A stretch of DNA of 64,000 bases from Barrientosiimonas humi (GTDB lineage: Bacteria; Actinomycetota; Actinomycetes; Actinomycetales; Dermatophilaceae), in contig NZ_VFOK01000001.1 of the NCBI RefSeq assembly GCF_006716095.1, forward strand, positions 496,001 through 560,000, in the 5' to 3' direction. Below the pieces are notes generated by a model. It made no database searches. It was not told the origin of the DNA and saw only the letters and a list, made by a program, of their open reading frames with translations. Shown here piece by piece: positions 49,779-59,633 of this stretch (the stretch's first letter is position 1; each line of letters begins with the position of its first letter). A program made the translations under genes and the position numbers.

Positions 49779-52544
49779 TCAGTCGTCCTCGCGGTTGATC
49801 CGCCACAGCGTGCAGGCGGCCATGACCAGCCCGATCAGGGCGAGCATGCCGAGCGCCAGCAGCAGCATCGACGGGGTGTGCTGCCACAGCGGGTCGTCGG
49901 CGTCGCCGAAGATCTTGTTCTGGCCGGGGTTGTCGGGGTCGGGCCGGGTGAAGATCTCGCGGATGTTGACCACGGCGGCCGAGCCGGCGTAGCCCCAGCG
50001 CGACGGGGTGATCCAGGACAGCTGCTCCAGCACCGGCCGGCCGGTGACCGGGAACAGGCCGCCGCACAGCACCAGCTGCGCCATGACCGACACCACGAGC
50101 AGCGGCATGACCTGCTCGGAGGTCTTCACGAACGAGCTCATCAGCAGGCCCAGCGACACGGCGCTGAACGCGGTGAACCAGCAGACGATGATCAGCTCGA
50201 GCGTCGGGGAGCCGAGCAGGATCGCGTCGGCGGGCTTCTCCTTGACCAGCAGCACGAGGCCGACCAGCAGCGCGCTCTGAATGAGCGTGAGCAGCCCGAA
50301 GATGACCAGCTTGCCCCACAGATAGGCCTGTGAGGAGAGCCCGACTGCCTTCTCGCGCAAGAAGATTGCGCGTTCGCTGACCAGCTCGCGCACGCTCGCG
50401 GCGGTGCCCATGAAGATCGCTCCGACGATGAGCACCACGAGGATCTGCAGCGGTTCGCTCGCGATGACCGTCGGCTGGCCGTTCGCGTCGGTGGCCGGCT
50501 GCGGGCCGAGGCCGAAGCTGCCCGGCACCACCATCGTGATGACCGCGAGCACGACCGGCATCAGCAGCATGAACGCGGCGTAGCCCTTGTCGGCGAGGAT
50601 CACCTTCAGGTGTCGTCGGGCCAGGGTCGACAGCTGCGAGGGGATCGACTGCTGGCGCGGCGGCTTCTCGGGCGGGCCGGTGTGCGGACGCGGGGCGCGC
50701 AGCGGCGCCGACACCTGCTCCTCCATCAGCGGCGAGTCGCGGAAGCGCAGCTTGACGCCCTCGGGGTCGCGCGCCACGGCGGTGAACACGTCGGCGTGGT
50801 CGCTGGCGCCGAAGAAGCGCAGCAGCCCGTCCGGCGGGCCGAAGTAGGCGACCTTGCCGCCCGGGGCGAGCAGCAGCACCTTGTCGCAGACGCCCAGGTT
50901 GGCGACCGAGTGGGTGATGACCACGACCGTGCGTCCGCCGTCGGCCAGGTCGCGCAGCGTGCGCATGACCTGCTTGTCCAGCCCCGGGTCCAGACCCGAG
51001 GTCGGCTCGTCGAGGAACAGCAGCGACGGGCGGGTCAGCAGCTCCAGCGCGACCGAGGTGCGCTTGCGCTGACCGCCGGAGAGCTTGTCGACGCGGGTGT
51101 CGGCGTGCGGGGCCAGGTCGAGCTCGGCCATGACCTCGTCGACCCGCTGGTCGCGCAGGTGGGCGTCGAGGTCGTCGGGGAAGCGGAGCTCGGCGGCGTA
51201 GCGCAGCGCCTGCTTGACCGTGAGCTGACGGTGCACCACGTCGTCCTGCGGCACGACGCCGATGCGGTGGCGCAGGTCCTGGTAGTTCTCGTAGAGGTCT
51301 CGTCCGTCGTAGTAGACCTCGCCCTCGGTCGCCTGCTGCGACCCGGTGAGCGCCTTGAGCAGCGTCGACTTGCCGGCGCCGGACGGGCCGATCACCGCGA
51401 GCAGGCTGGAGCCGTCGAGCGCGAACGTCACGTCGTCGAGCAGCACCTTGCCGTTGCCGAGCTTGAAGGTGAGGTGGTTGGCGACGAAGTTGACGTCGCC
51501 CTCGTCGACGCTGGCGACGAGCTGGCCGTGGCGGACGGTGAACCGGGAGTGGCCGACCGCGAGCAGCCCGCCCTCGCCGAGGAAGGCGTGGTCGACCTTC
51601 TGACCGTTGACGTAGGTGCCGTTGCGGCTGTCGAGGTCCTGCACGTCGAACCCGCCGGGGCGCGGGGTGAGGCGCACGTGCTGCCGCGAGGCGAGCAGGT
51701 CGTCGACGACGATCTGGTTCTCCAGGCCGCGGCCGATCGTGAGCACCTGACCGCCCGCGGTGCCGGTGGTCGCGGTGGGCATGACCTGCGGCACCTGGCC
51801 GGTGACCGTGGCGTGGCCGCCGCCCTGGTCGGCCGAGATCGGACCGCTCGGCAGCGTCCAGCGCTCGAAGACCACGCCCGCGTGCTGGCCCGGCGCGTCG
51901 GGCACGGTCGCCGCGGGGCGGTGCTGCGGCAGCGGCTGGCTGACCCGCGACGACGCGGCCTGCTGCGGAGCGGCCTTCGGCGCGGCTGTCTGCGGTGCCT
52001 GGGCCGGCTGCGCGGGGGTGGGCCGGGCAGGAGCAGCTGCCCCCGGGCGTACGTCGGTGGGGTCGGCGACCGCGGGTGCGGGGCGACCTGCCCGGCCGGG
52101 GAGCGGACCGCTCGGGTGCCCGTTGCCCGGGCGCGCACCGCCCGGCTGCGCGCCGCCCGGCTGCGCGCCGCCCTGTCGCGGAGTGCCCTGCTGCGGACGC
52201 GGCGCCGACCCGCCCGGCATCACCTGCGCCCGGACCTGCGGGCCGTCGGCGGCACCCAGCCGCAGCGAACCGCCCTGGCCGATCGGCGCCGGTGACTGCG
52301 GGGCGATGCGCCGGGCACCGACGTACGTGCCGTTGCTGCTGCCGAGGTCGACGACCACCCAGGCGCCGCCCTCGTGGCGCACCTCGGCGTGCCGCCGGGA
52401 GACGCGCGAGTCGACGACCGTGAGGTCGCACCCGCGGTCACGACCGATGACGAACCGTTGACCCGGGCTGACCGTGCTGGCGCGACCGTCGAAGACCAGT
52501 CGCAGGCTCGTGGGCTCGGCCGGTCCGTTCGTCGGCTGGGTCAT
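49779..52544 (-). CDS. Double-FHA ABC transporter (ATPase-permease fusion)
   Basis: 921-aa fusion of four parts. FHA1 (about 12-95): FVIGRDRGCDL, SRRHAEV, GSSNGTYV. A Pro/Ala/Gln/Gly-rich linker (about 100-265). FHA2 (about 265-340): VLTIGRGLENQIVVD, SRQHVRL, DSRNGTYVNG. ATPase (about 355-600): GPSGAGKST, LSGGQRKRTS, FLDEPTSGLD. ABC-2 permease with six helices at the end. The plan equals mycobacterial Rv1747, where FHA domains bind phosphothreonines set by a Ser/Thr kinase. No such kinase is encoded nearby. ATG 52544 has GGAG 7 nt upstream. Confidence 0.9.
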   Translation of the reverse strand: MTQPTNGPAEPTSLRLVFDGRASTVSPGQRFVIGRDRGCDLTVVDSRVSRRHAEVRHEGGAWVVVDLGSSNGTYVGARRIAPQSPAPIGQGGSLRLGAADGPQVRAQVMPGGSAPRPQQGTPRQGGAQPGGAQPGGARPGNGHPSGPLPGRAGRPAPAVADPTDVRPGAAAPARPTPAQPAQAPQTAAPKAAPQQAASSRVSQPLPQHRPAATVPDAPGQHAGVVFERWTLPSGPISADQGGGHATVTGQVPQVMPTATTGTAGGQVLTIGRGLENQIVVDDLLASRQHVRLTPRPGGFDVQDLDSRNGTYVNGQKVDHAFLGEGGLLAVGHSRFTVRHGQLVASVDEGDVNFVANHLTFKLGNGKVLLDDVTFALDGSSLLAVIGPSGAGKSTLLKALTGSQQATEGEVYYDGRDLYENYQDLRHRIGVVPQDDVVHRQLTVKQALRYAAELRFPDDLDAHLRDQRVDEVMAELDLAPHADTRVDKLSGGQRKRTSVALELLTRPSLLFLDEPTSGLDPGLDKQVMRTLRDLADGGRTVVVITHSVANLGVCDKVLLLAPGGKVAYFGPPDGLLRFFGASDHADVFTAVARDPEGVKLRFRDSPLMEEQVSAPLRAPRPHTGPPEKPPRQQSIPSQLSTLARRHLKVILADKGYAAFMLLMPVVLAVITMVVPGSFGLGPQPATDANGQPTVIASEPLQILVVLIVGAIFMGTAASVRELVSERAIFLREKAVGLSSQAYLWGKLVIFGLLTLIQSALLVGLVLLVKEKPADAILLGSPTLELIIVCWFTAFSAVSLGLLMSSFVKTSEQVMPLLVVSVMAQLVLCGGLFPVTGRPVLEQLSWITPSRWGYAGSAAVVNIREIFTRPDPDNPGQNKIFGDADDPLWQHTPSMLLLALGMLALIGLVMAACTLWRINREDD

Positions 52545-52646
52545 AGGCGTACTCCGTGACGGTCGTCGGTGCATACGGGCGCGGCACGAGGTGGCCCCCC
52601 TCGCCCGTCAGGGTAGCCGTGCAGCGTCCCGGAGTCGCTGTGCCTG

Positions 52647-54611
52647 TCAGATGCTGACGAGCCAGCCGTCGCGGACCTCGAACGTCGAGGCGCCGATGCC
52701 GATGCGGTCGCCCTCGTGCAGGTGCGTGCGCTCGATGCGTCGACCGTTGACGAAGGTGCCGTTGCGGCTGCCGAGGTCCTCGATGACCAGGCCCTCGTCG
52801 TCGACCGTGATGCGCACGTGCTGGCGCGAGACCAGCATGTCGTCGAGCACGATCGAGTTGGTGCGGCCGCGGCCGATAGTCAGCGCCTCGTCGGCCGGCT
52901 CCTCGCCCGTCGGGGGCTCGCTGACCGCCGGGGTCACCTGGGTCGGCAGCTCCTCGGCCTCCTCGCCGGGGGCCGCCCCGCCGGGAGTCCCTGCCCCCTC
53001 CGGCTGCTGGGGCTCGGGCTGCTGCGGCTCGGGACGGTTCCAGTCCTGCTGCGCGGGCGCGGCGGCCGGGGCGTCCTGCCGCTGACCCCACTCGGGCGCG
53101 GCCTCGCGGGCCACCGGCTGCTGGGCCGCCGGCTCGGACGGCTGCTGACCCCACGCGGGAGGCGCGGACTCCTCGCGCTGGGGCGGGGCGTACGAGCTCG
53201 GATGGTCGGTCTGCTGACCCCAGGCCGGCGCCGACTCGCGGGCCTCGGGCTGCTGCGCCGCCCGCTGCTCGGGTGCCTGCTGGCCCCACGGCGGGGCGTC
53301 GGCCTGCGGGCGCGACTCCGGCTCGCGGGCCTCGGGCTCGCGGACCTGCGGCTCCTGCCGGGCCGGCTGCTCGGGCGCCTGCTGACCCCAGGCCGGGGCA
53401 GCGGACTCCTCGCGCGCTGGCGGGGCGTACGAGCTCGGCTGGTCGGCCTGCTGACCCCAGGCGGGAGCCTCGGGCTGCTGCGCCGGCTGCTCGGGCGCCT
53501 GCTGACCCCACGCCGGGGGAGCGGACTCCTCGCGCTGGGGCGGGGCGTACGAGCCCGGCTGGTCGGCCTGCTGACCCCAGGCCGGAGCCTCGGGAGCCGC
53601 GGACTGGGCCGGCTCCTGCGCGGCCGGCGCCTCGTCCTGGTTCCAGGAGTGGGCGGGCGGGGCCTCCTGCTGCGGGGCGCTCGCGGCGGGCGGCGCCTGC
53701 GCACCCCACGACGGCGCAGCGTCCTCGCGACGGGCCTCGGGCGCGGCGAAACCCTCGTCCTGCCGGGCGGCGAAGGGCTCGCCCTGGCTCTCGCCGTACG
53801 TCTGCGCGGGCCGGCCGCCACCGCCGGACTCCTCGCGGGGAGCGTCGACCTGCTGCGGCGACTCGGACTGCCACCCGACCTCGGACGGCGTGGCGCCGCG
53901 GCCCGGGGCCTCGTCGGCGACGTCGGCGCGCTCGTCCTGCCGGCCCTGCCAGCCGACGGGGGAGCCGGGCTGACCCGGCGCCTCGGCCGGGGCCGCCTGC
54001 TCGCGCGGCGGCGCGTAGGACTCGGCGGTCGAGGCCGACGGGCCCGCCCACGCGTTGCGACCCTGCGCGGGCTCGGAGCCCTGCTGGTCGAAGCCCTGCC
54101 GGTCGGAGCCCTGCTGGTCGAAGCCCTGCTGGTCGAAGCCCTGCTGGTCGGAACCCTGCTGCTCGAAGCCCTGCGGCGCCGCCGGCTGCCCGGGCGCCTG
54201 CTGCCCCCACGACGGAGCGCCCTGCGACCGAGCGTCCTGCGAGGGGGCGCCGTAGGCGGCGCCCGACCCGCCCTGCTGGGCGGGCGACGGCTGCGCGGGC
54301 GACTGCTCTCCGGCGCCGCCACGACCCCGGGCCGACGGGCCCTGCCACGCGCTCACCCCGCCACGGCCCTGGCGCGGACCACGCACGATGGCGGCGGCGC
54401 CGTCGGACTGGCCCTGGGCGTACGACGACCGACCCTGCGACTCCTGCACCACCTGCTCGTGGTCGTAGACCTGCGTCGGCGAGCCCTGCGGCTGGCCGGG
54501 CGCGCCGTAGGGCTGCGTGGTGTAGGGCGGCTGGGCGGCGTACGGGTCCTGGCCCCCGGACTGGTGGGGGCCGCCCTGGGGTCGGCCCTGCTCATCGTGC
54601 GGCTGCGACAT
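52647..54611 (-). CDS. Large repeat-rich FHA-domain protein
   Basis: 654-aa protein. About 550 residues are Gln/Pro/Ala/Glu-rich with tandem units of the type PAWGQQAPEQPAQQ and SYAPPAREES, and an early QQGFDQQGS block; at DNA level a 120-bp unit repeats (53361-53480 and 53481-53600). A single FHA domain is at the C-terminus: EALTIGRGRTNSIVLDD, SRQHVRI, GSRNGTFVNG. No membrane helix. It precedes the FHA-ABC gene by 102 bp on the same strand, so the two probably form a unit responding to Ser/Thr phosphorylation. Start ATG 54611 has GGAGAG upstream. Confidence 0.8.
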   Translation of the reverse strand: MSQPHDEQGRPQGGPHQSGGQDPYAAQPPYTTQPYGAPGQPQGSPTQVYDHEQVVQESQGRSSYAQGQSDGAAAIVRGPRQGRGGVSAWQGPSARGRGGAGEQSPAQPSPAQQGGSGAAYGAPSQDARSQGAPSWGQQAPGQPAAPQGFEQQGSDQQGFDQQGFDQQGSDRQGFDQQGSEPAQGRNAWAGPSASTAESYAPPREQAAPAEAPGQPGSPVGWQGRQDERADVADEAPGRGATPSEVGWQSESPQQVDAPREESGGGGRPAQTYGESQGEPFAARQDEGFAAPEARREDAAPSWGAQAPPAASAPQQEAPPAHSWNQDEAPAAQEPAQSAAPEAPAWGQQADQPGSYAPPQREESAPPAWGQQAPEQPAQQPEAPAWGQQADQPSSYAPPAREESAAPAWGQQAPEQPARQEPQVREPEAREPESRPQADAPPWGQQAPEQRAAQQPEARESAPAWGQQTDHPSSYAPPQREESAPPAWGQQPSEPAAQQPVAREAAPEWGQRQDAPAAAPAQQDWNRPEPQQPEPQQPEGAGTPGGAAPGEEAEELPTQVTPAVSEPPTGEEPADEALTIGRGRTNSIVLDDMLVSRQHVRITVDDEGLVIEDLGSRNGTFVNGRRIERTHLHEGDRIGIGASTFEVRDGWLVSI

Positions 54612-54717
54612 CTGCTCTCCAAGCCTCGGCGAGGTCACGCGGGTCGTGCTCGGCCGACAGCGTATCGCCGGACAAGATCACATCCGCGGGCTCCGGGCGC
54701 GGCACTACGCTCGGTCC

Positions 54718-56112
54718 ATGAGCAGCACGACCACGAACCCACGCTCCCCGCACCGCGTGGTGATCATCGGCTCGGGCTTCGGGGGCCTCTTCGCGGCGCG
54801 AGCGCTGCGCAAGGCGCGCGACGTCAAGATCACCCTCGTGTCGGCGACGACCCATCACCTCTTCCAGCCCCTGCTCTACCAGGTGGCGACCGGCATCCTG
54901 TCCGAAGGACTGATCGCCCCGGCAACCCGCGAGGTGCTCGCGCGGCAGGAGAACGTCGAGGTCGTCTTCGGCAAGGTCACCGACATCGACCTGGCCCGGC
55001 GCACCGTCACCGCCAAGGCGCTCGACGAGACCCAGACGTACGACTACGACTCGCTGATCGTCGCCGCCGGCGCCGGGCAGAGCTACTTCGGCAACGACGA
55101 GTTCGCGCGGCACGCGCCCGGCATGAAGAGCATCGACGACGCCCTCGAGCTGCGCGGCCGCATCTTCGGCGTCTTCGAGCTCGCCGAGCTGGCTGCCGCG
55201 GCCGGACGGGCCGACGACGTGCGCAAGCTGATGACGTTCGTCGTCGTCGGCGCCGGCCCGACCGGCGTCGAGATGGCCGGGCAGATCAGCGAGCTGTCGC
55301 GCCGCACGCTGCGCCGCGACTTCCGCAACATCGACCCCACCTCGGCGCGCATCATCCTGCTCGACGCCGCCCCGGCCGTGCTCAGCGCGTTCGGCGACCG
55401 GCTCGGCAACAAGGCGACCGAGCGGCTCAAGAAGATGGGCGTCGAGGTCGAGCTGGGTGCCAAGGTCGTCGGGGTCGACGCGACCGGAATCGAGGTCGAG
55501 GACGCCGGCGGCGCCCACCGGCGCATCGACGCCATCTGCAAGGTGTGGGCGGCCGGTGTCTCGGCCAGCCCGCTGGGCAAGCAGCTCGCCGAGCAGTCCG
55601 GCGCGCAGCTCGACCGGGCCGGGCGCATCAAGGTCGAGGACGACCTGACGCTGCCGGGCCACCCCGAGGTGTTCGTCGTCGGCGACATGATCTCGCTGAA
55701 GGACTACCCCGGGGTCGCGCAGCTGGCGATCCAGGGCGGTCGCTACGCCGCCCGCGCCATCCGGCGCCGGCTGTCGGGGGAGAAGCCGCAGGGCCCGTTC
55801 GAGTACTTCGACAAGGGCTCGATGGCGACCATCTCGCGGTTCAGCGCGGTGGCCAGCATCGGCAAGCTGCGCTTCTCCGGCTTCGTCGCCTGGGTGCTGT
55901 GGCTCGGGGTGCACCTCGTCTACATCATCGGCTTCAAGAGCCGGGTCACGACGCTGCTGCACTGGGCCGTCGCGTTCCTCGGCCGGGCGCGCGGCGAGCG
56001 CACGTCCACCGAGCAGCAGATCTTCGCGCGGCTCGCGCTGGAGCGGCTCGGTGACGACTTCACCCCGTCGGTGAACATGGGCGTGCGCGAGGACCAGCGC
56101 GACCCCGCCTGA
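54718..56112 (+). CDS. ndh: Type II NADH dehydrogenase
   Basis: 464-aa non-proton-pumping NADH:quinone oxidoreductase at the inner membrane face. FAD motif VVIIGSGFGGLFAAR (residues about 14-28), NAD motif VVVGAGPTGVEMAG (about 176-189), and the FAD-binding VFVVGDMI. A membrane-anchoring segment (FVAWVLWLGVHLVYIIGF) lies near 390. It diverges from the FHA gene. TACGCT (54706-54711) is 6 nt before the ATG, so the mRNA is probably leaderless. Confidence 0.92.
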   Translation: MSSTTTNPRSPHRVVIIGSGFGGLFAARALRKARDVKITLVSATTHHLFQPLLYQVATGILSEGLIAPATREVLARQENVEVVFGKVTDIDLARRTVTAKALDETQTYDYDSLIVAAGAGQSYFGNDEFARHAPGMKSIDDALELRGRIFGVFELAELAAAAGRADDVRKLMTFVVVGAGPTGVEMAGQISELSRRTLRRDFRNIDPTSARIILLDAAPAVLSAFGDRLGNKATERLKKMGVEVELGAKVVGVDATGIEVEDAGGAHRRIDAICKVWAAGVSASPLGKQLAEQSGAQLDRAGRIKVEDDLTLPGHPEVFVVGDMISLKDYPGVAQLAIQGGRYAARAIRRRLSGEKPQGPFEYFDKGSMATISRFSAVASIGKLRFSGFVAWVLWLGVHLVYIIGFKSRVTTLLHWAVAFLGRARGERTSTEQQIFARLALERLGDDFTPSVNMGVREDQRDPA

Positions 56113-56149
56113 CCGAGCCGGCCCCGAGGGGCTCACCTAGGGTGCTGGC

Positions 56150-57424
56150 ATGCCGCTGGACTACCCGATCGCCGAGCGGACGCTGCCCAACGGGCTCCGG
56201 GTGATCGTCTCGCCGGACCACACGGTGCCGGCCGTGACGGTCAACCTCTGGGTCGACGTCGGGTCGCGTCACGAGCCGGAGGGCAAGACCGGCTTCGCCC
56301 ACCTCTTCGAGCACCTGATGTTCCAGGGCTCGCGCAACGTCGCCGAGGGGGAGCACTTCGCCCGGCTGATGGCCGAGGGCGCCCGGCTCAACGCGACGAC
56401 GTGGTTCGACCGGACGAACTACTTCGAGACGGTGCCGACCGGCGCGCTGGAGCTGGCGCTGTGGATGGAGGCCGACCGGCACGGGCACCTGCTCGACGCG
56501 GTCAACCAGGCCAACCTCGACAACCAGCGCGACGTGGTCAAGGAGGAGCGCCGCCAGCGCTACGACAACCGGCCCTACGGCGACGCCCTCGAGCGGCTCT
56601 ACGCCGCGGTCTTCCCCGAGGGCCACCCCTACCACCACTCGACCATCGGCTCGATGGCCGACCTCGAGGCGGCGTCGCTGGCCGACGTGCACGCCTTCTT
56701 CACCGAGCACTACGGCCCGAACAACACCGTGCTCACGCTCGTCGGTGACGTCACGGCAGACGACGGATTCGCAGCGGTGGAGCGCTATTTCGGCGACCTG
56801 CCCGCCTCGGCCGCGCCCCGCCGCGGCCCCGTCGAGCCGTTGCCGCCGCTCGAGGCGCCGGTGCGCGTCGACGTCGACGACGACGTCCCGACGCACCGGC
56901 TCTACCTCGCCTGGCGCCTGCCGGTCGCGCACACCCCCGAGTTCTGGGCGGCGGAGCTGGCCTTCGACCTGCTCGCCGGGCTCGCGACGTCGCGGCTCTA
57001 CCGCCGGCTCGTACGCCGGGAGCAGGTCGCGAACTCGGTGTCGCGCAGCGCGTTCGGGCTGGTCGACGGAGTCTCCCTGGGGCTGCTCGTCGTCGACGTC
57101 GCCGAGGACGCCGACCCCGACGCCGTCGAGCGGGAGGTGCTGGAGGAGGTCGCGCGGCTCGGAGAGGAGCTGCCCACCGAGGTCGAGATGGAGACGCTGC
57201 ACCACGAGACCGAGCGGTGGTGGCTGAGCGCGATGGCCGGCCAGGAGGAGCGGGCCGACACCATCAGCCAGTACGCCCTGCTGCACGACGACCCGCAGAT
57301 CGTGAACACGTTCGTCGACCGCACGCGCGCCGTGACCCCGGAGCAGATCCGCGACGTGAGCCGCGCGTGGCTGCGGCCCGAGTCGCGCGCCGTCGTCGCC
57401 TACCGGCCGCGGAAGGAGTCCTGA
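56150..57424 (+). CDS. M16 zinc peptidase, catalytic subunit
   Basis: 424-aa pitrilysin-type peptidase. The inverted zinc motif HLFEH is present in GFAHLFEHLMFQGS (residues about 48-61). The second half, starting near residue 230, has the non-catalytic partner fold. TAGGGT (56138-56143) lies 6 nt before the ATG (leaderless type). The TGA stop shares its A with the next gene's ATG. The pair resembles the heterodimeric processing peptidases of bacteria; it degrades small peptides by inference. No signal sequence, so cytoplasmic. Confidence 0.9.
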   Translation: MPLDYPIAERTLPNGLRVIVSPDHTVPAVTVNLWVDVGSRHEPEGKTGFAHLFEHLMFQGSRNVAEGEHFARLMAEGARLNATTWFDRTNYFETVPTGALELALWMEADRHGHLLDAVNQANLDNQRDVVKEERRQRYDNRPYGDALERLYAAVFPEGHPYHHSTIGSMADLEAASLADVHAFFTEHYGPNNTVLTLVGDVTADDGFAAVERYFGDLPASAAPRRGPVEPLPPLEAPVRVDVDDDVPTHRLYLAWRLPVAHTPEFWAAELAFDLLAGLATSRLYRRLVRREQVANSVSRSAFGLVDGVSLGLLVVDVAEDADPDAVEREVLEEVARLGEELPTEVEMETLHHETERWWLSAMAGQEERADTISQYALLHDDPQIVNTFVDRTRAVTPEQIRDVSRAWLRPESRAVVAYRPRKES

Positions 57425-58767
57425 TGCTGCCGCGCCCGATCCCGAAAGAGCCTGCGCCGTGGGCGTTTCCGACACCGCAGGAGCGTGCGCTCGACAACGG
57501 CGCCCGGCTGCTCGTCTACCCCGTCCCGGGGCAGCACGTCATCTCGACGCGGGTCGTGATCCCGGCCCCGCTGTCGAGCGAGCCGCGCGACCGTGAGGGC
57601 GTCGCCACCCTGGTGAGCCGCACCATGGACGAGGGCACCGAGCAGCGCACGGGCGAGGAGATGGCCGAGCTGCTGGAGCGCAACGGGGTCGGCCTCGCGG
57701 CGGCGGCCACCGAGGGCGGCATCGTGATGGAGGTCGACGCCACGCGCCCGCAGCTGAGCACCGGCCTCGAGCTGCTGACCGAGTGCCTGTCGCAGCCGGT
57801 GTTCGACCAGGGCGAGGTGCGCCGTCACCAGCGGCAGCGCCTGGCCGACATCGAGCAGGCGCTGGCGCGTCCGGCAAGCCGCGCCGCTCTTGAGTGGATC
57901 GCGACGAAGTACGCCCCCGCCGCCCGCGCCTCGCGGCCATCCGGCGGCGGGGCCGAGACGGTCGCCGCCATCACGCGCGACGACCTCGCCGCGTTCCACC
58001 GCGACCACGTCGGGCCGCGCGGGGCGACGGTGGTGGTCGCCGGCGACATCGACGTGGACGAGGCGACCGCCGACGTCGCCCGCACGCTCGGCTCGTGGGG
58101 CGCCGAGTCTGGTTCTGCCGCAACAGAACCCGCCGACAACCCCACGGCGGCCGACGCCGCGCGCATCGTGTTCGTCGACCGCCCCGGATCGGTGCAGACG
58201 GAGATCTACCTGGGGGCGTCCGGTCCCAGCCGTCGGGTGCCCGGAGGTTGGGCGCCCTACCCGGCGCTGGCGTACCTGCTCGGGGGGTCACCCTCCTCGC
58301 GCATCGACGCGCTGCTGCGCGAGGAGAAGGGCTACACCTACGGCATGCGCGCGACGTTCCGGCCGCGGCTGCGCGGGGGAGAGGTGCTGGTCTCGGGGTC
58401 GGTGCGCGGTGACGTGACCGCCGAGTCGCTCGACCTGCTGCTCGGCGTGCTCGACGGCGCCGCCGCCGACGGCTTCACGGCCGAGGAGGTCAAGGCCGCG
58501 GTCGACTTCGTCGGCAAGACCGCGCCGGCGCGCTACGCCACCGCCGACGTCATCGCCGACGAGGCGGCCCACCTCGCCTTCGACGGTCTCGGGACGAGCT
58601 TCGTCACCGACTACCTCGAGGGTCTGCGGTCGCTGGATCCCCAGCGGCTGCAACGTGATTGGGCTGCGGTGGCCCACGACTGGACGGTCGTGCTGGTCGG
58701 TGACGCCGACGCCGCGGCCGAGCAGGTCCGCGCGCTCGGACGCGGCGACGTCACCGTCGTCTCCTGA
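57424..58767 (+). CDS. M16 peptidase-like partner lacking the zinc motif
   Basis: 447-aa M16-fold protein. The position of HxxEH reads LVSRTMDEG, so it is catalytically inactive and probably forms the chamber with the preceding subunit. The family's Arg-Tyr segment is visible as EEKGYTYGMRATF near residue 300. Its ATG overlaps the previous stop. The TGA lies at the first bases of the duplicated hairpin repeat. Confidence 0.88.
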   Translation: MLPRPIPKEPAPWAFPTPQERALDNGARLLVYPVPGQHVISTRVVIPAPLSSEPRDREGVATLVSRTMDEGTEQRTGEEMAELLERNGVGLAAAATEGGIVMEVDATRPQLSTGLELLTECLSQPVFDQGEVRRHQRQRLADIEQALARPASRAALEWIATKYAPAARASRPSGGGAETVAAITRDDLAAFHRDHVGPRGATVVVAGDIDVDEATADVARTLGSWGAESGSAATEPADNPTAADAARIVFVDRPGSVQTEIYLGASGPSRRVPGGWAPYPALAYLLGGSPSSRIDALLREEKGYTYGMRATFRPRLRGGEVLVSGSVRGDVTAESLDLLLGVLDGAAADGFTAEEVKAAVDFVGKTAPARYATADVIADEAAHLAFDGLGTSFVTDYLEGLRSLDPQRLQRDWAAVAHDWTVVLVGDADAAAEQVRALGRGDVTVVS

Positions 58768-58841
58768 CGACGGCGGCCCACGAACCACGACGGCGGCCCA
58801 GAAGTTATCTGTGCCGCCGTCGTACTTTCTGTGCCGCCGTC
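58763..58841. repeat. Duplicated hairpin element, copy 1
   Basis: About 75 bp shared with 61556-61634: CCTGACGACGGCGGCCCACG at the left end, then a hairpin with 15-bp arms (58787-58801 and 58809-58823, one mismatch here) and loop AAGTTAT, then a third GTGCCGCCGTCG. The repeat begins inside the stop codon of the M16 gene. It probably acts as a terminator. Up to 58994 no further gene is supported. Confidence 0.8.
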
Positions 58842-58994
58842 GTCGACGGCGCCGGGTGGGTGACGGGCTCACCCTGAGGGACCGGTCTGCGGCGTTCGCG
58901 GGACGGGCGGGCGCTGGCGGCGCTTGACTGCGGTCCAGCGACGGCAGCCCCAGCCGTTCGAGAGGTCAGCGCCGCGGCGCGGAGAGGCCTGGAC

Positions 58995-59588
58995 GTGAGC
59001 GACGACGACACCCGCCCCCTGCCGCGACCGCCCGGGTTCGACCAGGGGCAGCAGCCGGTTCCGCCGTACCCCGGCGCCGGTCAGGAGCAGCCGATCCCGC
59101 CGTACGCCGACGGGCAGCCTCCTGAGCGCAAGGTCGCCAAGCCGTTGCTCGGGTGCGGTTGTCTCGGCGTCGTCGGCCTCCTGCTGCTCGGCGGGTGCAT
59201 GGCCCTGCTGGGCGTGGGCGACGACGATCCGGCCGAGGATCCGCCGTCGAGCTCGACCACCCCCGTGGTCACGAGCACGGTGACGGTGACCGAGAGGACG
59301 ACCGAGAGCGAGACACCGGAGCCGACCTCCGAGACGTCCGAGCCCGAACCCACCGAGGACCAGCCGTCACCCACCACGGAGCCGGAGCCCGAGCCCGAGC
59401 CAAGTCCTGAGCCCGAGCCCAGCGCCCCGGCGCCGTTCGTCGACCCGCCGGAGGAGGGCGGCGGGGCGTACTACAGCAGCTGTGCGGAGGCGAGAGCGGC
59501 GAACGCCGCGCCGCTGTACGCCGGGCAGCCCGGATACCGGCGCGGACTGGATCGCGACGGCGACGGGGTGGCCTGCGAGAGCGGCTGA
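58995..59588 (+). CDS. Excalibur-domain membrane protein
   Basis: 197-aa protein. A cytoplasmic Pro/Gln-rich start is followed by one membrane segment (LLGCGCLGVVGLLLLGGCMA, about 58-78), then a Ser/Thr/Glu/Pro-rich stalk (about 80-155) and a C-terminal excalibur domain (YYSSCAEARAA, then GLDRDGDGVACE) with its DxDxDGxxCE Ca-binding pattern. The membrane topology puts the excalibur domain outside, where it may bind calcium or the wall. GTG start with GGAGAGG upstream. Confidence 0.88.
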   Translation: MSDDDTRPLPRPPGFDQGQQPVPPYPGAGQEQPIPPYADGQPPERKVAKPLLGCGCLGVVGLLLLGGCMALLGVGDDDPAEDPPSSSTTPVVTSTVTVTERTTESETPEPTSETSEPEPTEDQPSPTTEPEPEPEPSPEPEPSAPAPFVDPPEEGGGAYYSSCAEARAANAAPLYAGQPGYRRGLDRDGDGVACESG

Positions 59589-59621
59589 GCCGGCCAGGGG
59601 ATTCCGCAGTTCGCAAAGAAA

Positions 59622-59633
59622 TGTTTGCAAACA
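59622..59633. promoter_or_regulatory. Palindromic operator upstream of the HTH-MFS pair
   Basis: TGTTTGCAAACA, a perfect 12-bp palindrome in the only A/T-rich stretch here. TACGGT (59648-59653) lies 6 nt before the start of the HTH gene and is the likely -10, so the palindrome sits near the -35. Confidence 0.5.
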
